From NCBI GenBank assembly GCA_019009955.1, contig CM032232.1:70043501-70107500 (forward strand): a DNA stretch of 64,000 bases, written 5' to 3'. The notes beneath the pieces are model-generated. The model was not told where the DNA came from and did no database searches. It saw nothing but the letters and a program-made list of their open reading frames with translations. A program made the position numbers and the translations under genes. Below, piece by piece: positions 57,138-64,000 of the stretch (position 1 is the first letter of the stretch; the number at the start of each line of letters is the position of its first letter). This DNA is from Riptortus pedestris (taxonomy: Eukaryota; Arthropoda; Insecta; Hemiptera; Alydidae).

Positions 57138-60100
57138 AATAAAACGTAAATTTTAAGTTGCTAATAAAATTTATTACATAGGAATATATATATAGCAGAC
57201 TATGCTATTTATTTCATTATAACATTTCCCTGCCCGTTTTAAGCTCCTCAGCTCACTTTAAGTGGTGAAAACAGTCGTTGAAATCCTCTAATAAAATCAG
57301 AATATTCATCAATTTTGTTGTTCACCAACAAAATTAAACAGATTCCTTTTCTAATGAGCACAACAAATCAGTTAAAATGGGCTGTTATTTTGATTTTAGA
57401 ACTAGATTTCTTTAACACATTTTTAATCAATAAAAAAAGTTGAAGAGCTTGAAACACGGAGGGAATGCTAAGATAAAATAAATAGCCCAAGTTGGTGTAA
57501 CTGGGTTTATGTTCATTTGATCCGGATGATAATCTTTTGATATGTCCCAGTGAAAGGTCAAAATCAAATAGTTTATAATATAAATATTTTTTCCATGTTA
57601 GTTACAATAATTGTAATTATTCATCTCTACATGTTTCACTTCTTTCGAAAACTCTTCAGGTATTGGTAGCACTACCGAATATCCACATACTTATACTACC
57701 TTTTGCTCAGAAAGCCACAATAAGAATCTCCTGAAAAGGAAGCATATGGAGTGAAACATGAAAAAGAAATTTGTCAAAGAATGGAAATCAGGGTTTCTAC
57801 AAATCGACCAACTTATTCATAATTGAATGAGATGGAGTTAAAACTTTTATGCTAAATAGATTTTCCACCTGTAGGAATGACACATAAATAAAACGTCATC
57901 TCATACTTCACACTCTATTTTTCCACTAGTAAGAAACGCATTTGAACAAGAATTGAAATTTAATCTGGGCATAACGTTCTAAGTGAACTATTGTACTAGA
58001 CTATAAATGGCATAAATTGGTGGGGGAAGATACCCAAATCGAAATTAATATGATATTTGTATTATCTGACAATTTATGAGACTACAGACCAAACAAGGCA
58101 ATTAGTTTAATAGATGATTGGGTGATAGCATTAGGGTGATGGAGATTATAATATTGGTCTGTACGAAATATTTGTACGGAATTGCATCATAAACCCGATT
58201 AAATGTGTAATGTGTTATTGTTGCAGGAATCATCGTGATTGGTGGATAGCTTCTTCTGCAGACAGGGTTATCAACAGGTGTCATCTCCTGTAATATCTAA
58301 TCTCCTACTGCTAGACGTTGCAGCATTTGGTCCTTAACACGTTGATGGCGGATGTCAAAGGCTGTTCGATAGTAGCTCCCCTTCCCCCAAAGCTCGATTC
58401 AATGGTACAGTATCTTGACGTTTAAGAGAAACCCTAAAACCCAATTCGCAAACATGTTTTGAACATTTAATTTTGCATGTAGTAAGTCTGAGCGGACTTA
58501 CTGCATTCAAAAGTTCATGGAAAAGTGTAGACTCCTGTGATATTCGAAACATTACAACAAGAATGGTTGCACGGGATAAAACTTCTGAATCAAGCCCAGG
58601 GATCATAAGCAAATTTACATGAGACCAATATTGCAGCAGTACAAATGCATAAAGGTCCTTTTAGAACTCATGGAGAAGAGTAATAAAAAATTCATTTGGA
58701 GCCTTCAGAGAGATGCATTGCAGAATGACGAAATTAAACTACCTCATGAAGGAACACCTATCACACTTCGGTTACCTTGAGCCCCATTAAAAAATAAAAG
58801 TTACATCTGTAGAAAGCAACTGTACGAATGAATTTTCATTAATCCTCAACAGGATGAGTTATAAAATGAGGAGGATCAGTAGTTGTTTGACTAGTCGAAA
58901 AACAAGGAATTGTAAGAAAAACCTGGGCCCAGTGCACGATGAATGTCAAAGTAACTCAAAGGAGTGATCTATGGAACTCTAAAGATGTTCAAATTGTTGA
59001 ACGTTCTTGAAATTATATCAGATTGTGTAATGTAGAAGCATGTAGAGTAATTGTATGAAACATTAATTTTTTTTTGTAATATTGGTGTTTAGATCACTGC
59101 ACTATAAAACCCCGTTGATAAAGTACGTATTTAGTTCCAGTAAACAAATTTAGATGTTGCCTTTTAATAAGTTTAGAAATTACATTAGGTTACTTATATA
59201 GTTTGTTGAAGCTGCACCATTGAGTCCCTCAAAGGACATTCAAACGTAAATACACTTATAGTAAATAATGACATTTAACCTTGATAAAATAAAGGAACTA
59301 TGATAATTTTAGGAATTATCTTACTATTATCACCTGCTTTCTTACCTAGAGGAGGACTAACGAAGGTTGGACATGTGTTCATGGAAGAGCCTTCCTGAGA
59401 ACCAAAAATATTGATTGTAGAGCAATTTGAAAAAGATGTGTAAGTTTTTGGGGAACAGGTGAGTGTTATAATATTAAGACTGTGTTCTTAGCATACCTAA
59501 AACTTTTTCCATTGTGCCAAAAGACCATAGACCTATGCAAACATAGAAAACAAATTGTTAATTCAGAAAGATAAGACCATAAAAAATGGAAATATGGAAA
59601 CGCAAAAATGGTCACATGAATTATTCAGACTGTTTTTGTTTTAAAAATATACCTTTAAACAAGTTTTTTCAAGATTTTTTTTTTAGAATATGTTTCATGG
59701 GCTCCTGTTATCAGCTGATCTCAACATATTTCTGAGCAATTTAAGTTCATAAATAAATATGTAGATGGAAATAGTGATATAATAACAACTTTTAACGCAA
59801 GCACTACTGAATATTTTCTCATGAAATCATTCACTGTCCCGAATTTTTAGCTTGGCTTAACCTTAATTAATTCATAACTACAATGTTTTTCCACCCTGAT
59901 AATGTGATAATATCACACTTCCTTTGTGTTAATTTAGGCAATCTTCATACTAAAAGTAATTAAAACACCCATATATTTTTTTCTTTTTAATTTGGAAGCT
60001 GTGGAAATAAGTTTTGATTAATTCATTAGTGAATATTCTTGTATTCGTAGAAGATAAAGACCTTATTTTTGGCGAATATTCTTGACGGAAATAGCTATCC

Positions 60101-60375
60101 CAGTCCCACACACGACAAATATAGATCAAAATGTCTTCAAAATACTACAAATCATAGAAAATGAATCCCGAATAAGAAGTCCATATAAATACCATTTCTA
60201 TCCAAAAATTGCTAGTTCTCTTTCGAGTGGTCTCAGACTTGGATATATTGGATGCAATCTTCATATTTAGAGTTTAACTTATATATGGGTTATATGGGTC
60301 AAAAAGCAAATGTTCATTTTATAAAAGAAATATACATATAACATATAATTGACTGGAATTAAATTTGACTCACTC
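57138..60375. other. Longest stretch without recognised repeats
   Basis: No HINE, Helitron or SINE match over about 3.2 kb. Minus-strand frames at 58102-58284 and 58355-58612 (85 codons) and plus 60082-60270 are short. None shows a domain I recognise, and the 58.1-59.0 kb stretch could be decayed coding DNA. Confidence 0.35.
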
Positions 60376-60440
60376 CAGATTTCTCTCGAGGGAAATCAGT
60401 TACAGTGGTTGTAGTAATGACGAGAATTTGGAATAATATC
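60376..60440 (+). mobile_element. HINE 5' scrap
   Basis: 'cagatttctctcgagggaaa' and 'tcagttacagtggttgtagt' then 'atgacgagaatttgga', a diverged 5' palindrome with the start of block A. Confidence 0.6.
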
Positions 60441-60611
60441 TTTAATAATAATGAAACCAGAATTCGAATTAAGCGACAATCTTAAGACGTTTGTATTTAA
60501 TTTTGGAATCACTAATATTGAATTATTAGTATAATCTGGTATAGGTTTCGATAGGGGAATAAATGTGTATTTTTTTAGTAACTAGTTATACAGTCGCTTA
60601 AAATTATTCTA

Positions 60612-60613
<2 letters not shown>

Positions 60614-60646
<33 letters not shown>
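60614..60646. repeat. Poly-T run (~33 nt)
   Basis: T homopolymer. No recognisable element is attached, although it could be the tail of a minus-strand retroposon. Confidence 0.9.
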
Positions 60647-60651
<5 letters not shown>

Positions 60652-61198
60652 TTGCATTTTGTAAGATAAATATTTTACATTGCCAAGGTCAACATCAGGA
60701 GGTCATTTAGTTCTTAAGAGGTCGCATGTGTAGTTTAATTCAGAATAATGAATCACTCTCAATGTTATGTTAGTGGCGTATAAATTAAGATTTTTTAGTG
60801 ATTATTGCATTCCTTGGAATAATATATAAATATTATGGATTTTTATCACCGTTTTAATTTATTTACAATTTGAATCTTCTGGGTGGTGGAGTCGATGTAT
60901 ATTTCCATGGTCTGCCAAAGGCATAAGCTAGTGCATAGAAACGGCTGATGAGAGGGATATGCCCTCAAAAGATTGCTCTGAAATATAGAGTTAAAACCTA
61001 GTGGCTTTCTGAGCCATGGACGATTTAAAATTCTCATGAACAGAGTGAAATTTGTTTACTGAAAAATAACATTGCAGTGAACTCTGGGCTTGTTGGAATG
61101 AGTTTGCTATACGCTCTGTGATAGTGTCTTATAATATTGGATAGTAATAAGTGGATTAAATACGTAACTGGGTAGTACAACCCCACAATCTTAGAAAC

Positions 61199-62914
61199 TA
61201 TGCAGATTTCCTACGTACGTCAAGTATTTGCATTTATCTCTAAAAGGTTTGAAATTATGTAACAGTTTATTATTAATATGACATGAGTAAGAGTGGGTGT
61301 TTACTGAATGCCGAAAACTAAAAAATTCAAATATCTCTGTTAATAATTAAGATAGTGAACAAAAATACATAACAACATTTATAGAACATTACATTTGCAT
61401 TACATAAGATTGACTCTATACAACTTTTTGGATCCATAATAAAGGCGATACATCGATTTTTGAAATCCCCCACCTCTAAACCCCTCTCCCTCGGGTCCAA
61501 TTTCAGCCGTCAAGGTACTTGATCTTTATATTTACACTAGCTCAGATACCCGGCTTCGCTCGGGAATTCAGTTGAGGCTGAATAGTGATGATATATTTTT
61601 GGCAAGGCTTTACTTTTCACGACATTTACCCGTCCCAGTGTTTAGGGGTAACACCCGTCGTTTCTGTTAATAATGAAATTAATTTTTTATGTAAGACTTC
61701 ACTGTCCTGCATATTGTCATATTTCCCGTTTCCTGTGTATTATGCATAGATTTGAATTATTAAGGAGAAAATATTGACATACATTTGAATTAATTTTTTA
61801 AGGTAAGGTACCTGGTAGTTCATATTGAAATGAAGTGTTGAGGAAATTTCTCTAAATAACAAAATAAACAACTTTTTTTATGTGCATATTTGGTGAAACC
61901 CCAATAGGAAATCACTATTATTAATTTCAGGCCTCCCTTATAACCCCCACTCCTGCCCGTCCCTATAAATGTTAGTATGGCTTATTATAAGGAAGGCGTT
62001 AGTACTAATTCACATACCGAGTTTGGTTTAGTTCGGTTGAGTCTTTTGTGCAAAATAAAATTGTTGACTCCCGCTATAATTTTTAGCGTATAACACCTTT
62101 ATACTTCGGTATACGACGATAATGTATATAATAAAAGTTACTCTAAATTACAAAATAAACTTTTATAATGTTCATATTTGCCGAAAACCCAATAGGAAAC
62201 GAAATATCGCTATTTTTAATTTCTGGCTTCCCTCATAACCCCCACTCCTGCCCTTCCCTAGAAATGTTGGTATGGCTTGTTATAATAAAAGCGTTAGTGC
62301 TAATACATATACCCAGTTTTATTTATTTCGGTTGGGTCTTTTGTCCCAAATAAAATTGTTCACTTCCGCTATAGGTTTCAGCGTATATCTCGTTTATAAT
62401 TCGGTATACGAAAAAAGCGTATATAACAAAAGTTACTCTAAACAACAAAATAAACAACTTTTGTTATGATCATATATGCCAAAAAACCAATAGGAAACGA
62501 AATATAGCTATTTTTAATTTCTGGCTTCCCTTATAACCCCCACTCCTATTCGTCCCAGAGGATATTAATATAGCCTAAAGTCTAAGTTGGGTTAGTAGTA
62601 ATATATATACCAAGTTTCATAAAATTCGGTTCAGCCGTTTATGCGTGAAAAGGTAACAAACAAACAAACAAACAAACAAATAAACAAACAAACAAACAGA
62701 CACCAAAGAAACAAAATGCAGTTATGGTGTCTATGACATGTGAAACGAAAAGTTATCGTGAAATTTCGCGAAAAAAATCAATGTACAGACAGAGGTTACA
62801 ATTTTATATATATATAGATAGATAAAACATTCAGCTATCCAGTTTGGTAACGATCAAATAAAAATTACGACAGCTGAAGCGTTAACAGAAGCACATACAC
62901 ACACACACACACAT

Positions 62915-62953
<39 letters not shown>
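61199..62953 (-). mobile_element. HINE carrying a nested Helitron
   Basis: 3' part from 'actatgcagatttcctacg', long region ('gtaacagtttattattaatat'), block B up to 'ttgatctttatatttac'. It is interrupted by a Helitron at 61537-62822 and continues 'taaaacattcagctatccag', 'taacgatcaaataaaaatta', 'gcgttaacaga' and an (AC)n(TA)n tract. At the tract another Helitron begins (62954), so the 5' half, if present, lies beyond the window. Confidence 0.88.
61537..62822 (-). mobile_element. Helitron, complete, with resolvable empty site
   Basis: On the minus strand the element starts TCTATCTATATATATATA and ends CTGAGCTAG, 1286 bp. Host sequence is GTTTTA before it and TGTAAA after it. Intact HINE copies read GTTTTATGTAAA, so the insertion is exactly between A and T with no duplication. 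This is the classical Helitron pattern (5'-TC, 3'-CTAG, hairpin before the end). The interior has the tandem ~285-bp modules and a (GTTT)n patch. No Rep/helicase. Confidence 0.95.
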
Positions 62954-62954
<1 letters not shown>

Positions 62955-64000
62955 CTATATATATATATATAAAAAAAAAATTGTAACCTCTGTCTGTACA
63001 TTGATTTTTTTCGCGAAATTTTCACGATAACTTTTCATTGCACAGGTCCTAGACACCATAACTGCAATTTGTTTCTTTGGTGTCTGTTTGTTTGTTTGTT
63101 ACCTTTTCACGCATAAACGGCTGAACCGATTTTTATGAATTTTTTTGTATGTGTATGTGTACTAGCCCCTTAGACTTTAGGCTATATAAGTATTCTCTAA
63201 GACAAACAGGAGTGGGGGTTATAAGGGAGGCCTGAAATTAAAAATAGCGATATTTCGTTTCCTATTGCTTTTTCAGCAAATATGCCTATAAAGTTACAAA
63301 AGTTGTTTATTTGTAATTTAGAGTAACATTTGTTATATGCACTTTTGCCGTAAATGGAAGTATAAATGAGTTATACGCTAAAAACTTTAGCGGGGGTTAT
63401 AAGGAGGCCTGAAATTAAAAATAGCGATATTTCGTTTCCTATTGCTTATTCAGCAAATATGCCTATAAAAAAGTTGTTTATTTTGTTATTTACAGTAACT
63501 TTTGTTATATACACTTTTGTCTTATACCTAAGTATAAATGAGTTATACGTTAAAAACTACTGCGGAAGTCAACAATTTTATTTGGCACAAAAACTCAACC
63601 GAACTAAACCAAACTCGGTATGTGAATTAGCACTAACGCCTTCCTTATAATAATCCATACTAACATTTCTAGGGACGGGCAGGAGTGGGGGTTATAATGG
63701 AGGCCTGAAATTAAATATAGTGATATTTCGTTTTCTATTGGGGTTTCGGCAAATATACACATAACAAAAGTTGTTTTTTTTTTTCTATTTAAAGTAAGTT
63801 TTGTTATATTCACTTTTGTCGTATAGAAAAGTATAAACGTGATATACACTAAACTCTAAAGCGGGAGCCAACAATTTTGTTGGGCACTAACGATTGAACC
63901 GAACTTATCAAAACTCGGTATGTCAATTAGCATTAAATCTTCCATGATTATAAGCTATATTAAAAATTTTAGGTCCAAACGGGAGTGGGGATTATAAAAG
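62954..64000 (+). mobile_element. Helitron, 3' end beyond the window
   Basis: It begins near TCTATATATATATATA in the microsatellite of the HINE, then 'ttgtaacctctgtctgtaca', (GTTT)n, 'cgcataaacggctgaaccga' and repeated modules. The module near 63390 is shortened. The window ends before the hairpin and CTAG. Confidence 0.9.

Noticed and set aside
58102..58612. Minus-strand frames as a decayed Tc1/mariner transposase
   Set aside because: No DDE spacing or helix-turn-helix words could be matched, and the frames are short and unconnected.

Overview
This window is AT-rich, repeat-dense eukaryotic DNA, probably from an arthropod. That guess rests on the repeat families (DINE-1-like Helentron derivatives, a Helitron with a typical arthropod 3' hairpin, a tRNA-derived SINE with an (AAT)n tail, piggyBac and LINE debris); I cannot name a species. 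There are no prokaryotic signals and no complete protein-coding gene. The best host coding candidate is one 117-nt exon on the minus strand (6055-6171). It has clean splice sites and encodes a peptide resembling the HD1 motif of Polyhomeotic/PHC proteins, so part of the window may be intron of such a gene. A second exon-like island lies at 47371-47629 and a strand-ambiguous open region at 40668-41124.

The dominant feature is one interspersed family with more than 30 copies or fragments, called HINE here. The 5' end carries AGCAGATTTCCC followed by a TTAA-centred palindrome. Then come a conserved block A, an (AC)n/(TA)n microsatellite, a block B with a G-rich run, the inverted subterminal repeat GGGAAATCTGCT, a 3' hairpin (ACGCAG-CCC-CTGCGT) and the terminus GACGGAC, followed by T. 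This is the architecture of Helentron-associated elements such as Drosophila DINE-1, inserted between T and T without target duplication. Copies range from a 194-bp deletion derivative to long forms near 1 kb.

A second rolling-circle family, a non-autonomous Helitron of about 1.1-1.3 kb, ends in a CCCGG-hairpin-CCGGG and CTAG. It is repeatedly inserted inside HINE copies, mostly in their AT microsatellite (15.1, 47.8, 48.8, 53.0, 61.5 and 63.0 kb). The 61.5-kb copy gives a clean empty site: TC...CTAG inserted exactly between A and T of a HINE.

Other layers: a tRNA-derived SINE (six copies, two with clear 12-bp target duplications); small inverted-repeat elements carrying hammerhead-ribozyme-like cores (CUGANGA...GAAA), possibly Penelope-like terminal repeats; two elements with GGGG-rich terminal inverted repeats; a gutted piggyBac element (51.67-54.51 kb) filled with HINE, Helitron and LINE fragments and flanked by a duplicated host segment; two opposed LINE ORF2 tails (53.9 and 55.2 kb); a 54-bp minisatellite (34.80-36.57 kb) that is open in several frames; and a (CT)n run of about 207 bp at 20.03 kb.

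By region: 0-6 kb, HINE fragments and unique DNA; 6.0-6.2 kb, HD1-like exon; 6.4-17 kb, SINE and HINE; 17.6-26.4 kb, inverted-repeat elements and nested HINE; 27-32.9 kb, HINE; 34.2-36.6 kb, inverted-repeat element and minisatellite; 37.4-38.7 kb, two opposed HINE; 38.7-43.6 kb, mostly unique DNA; 43.6-56.2 kb, SINE, HINE, Helitron, piggyBac and LINE nest; 57-60.4 kb, unique DNA; 61.2-64 kb, HINE with two Helitrons, the last running off the window.
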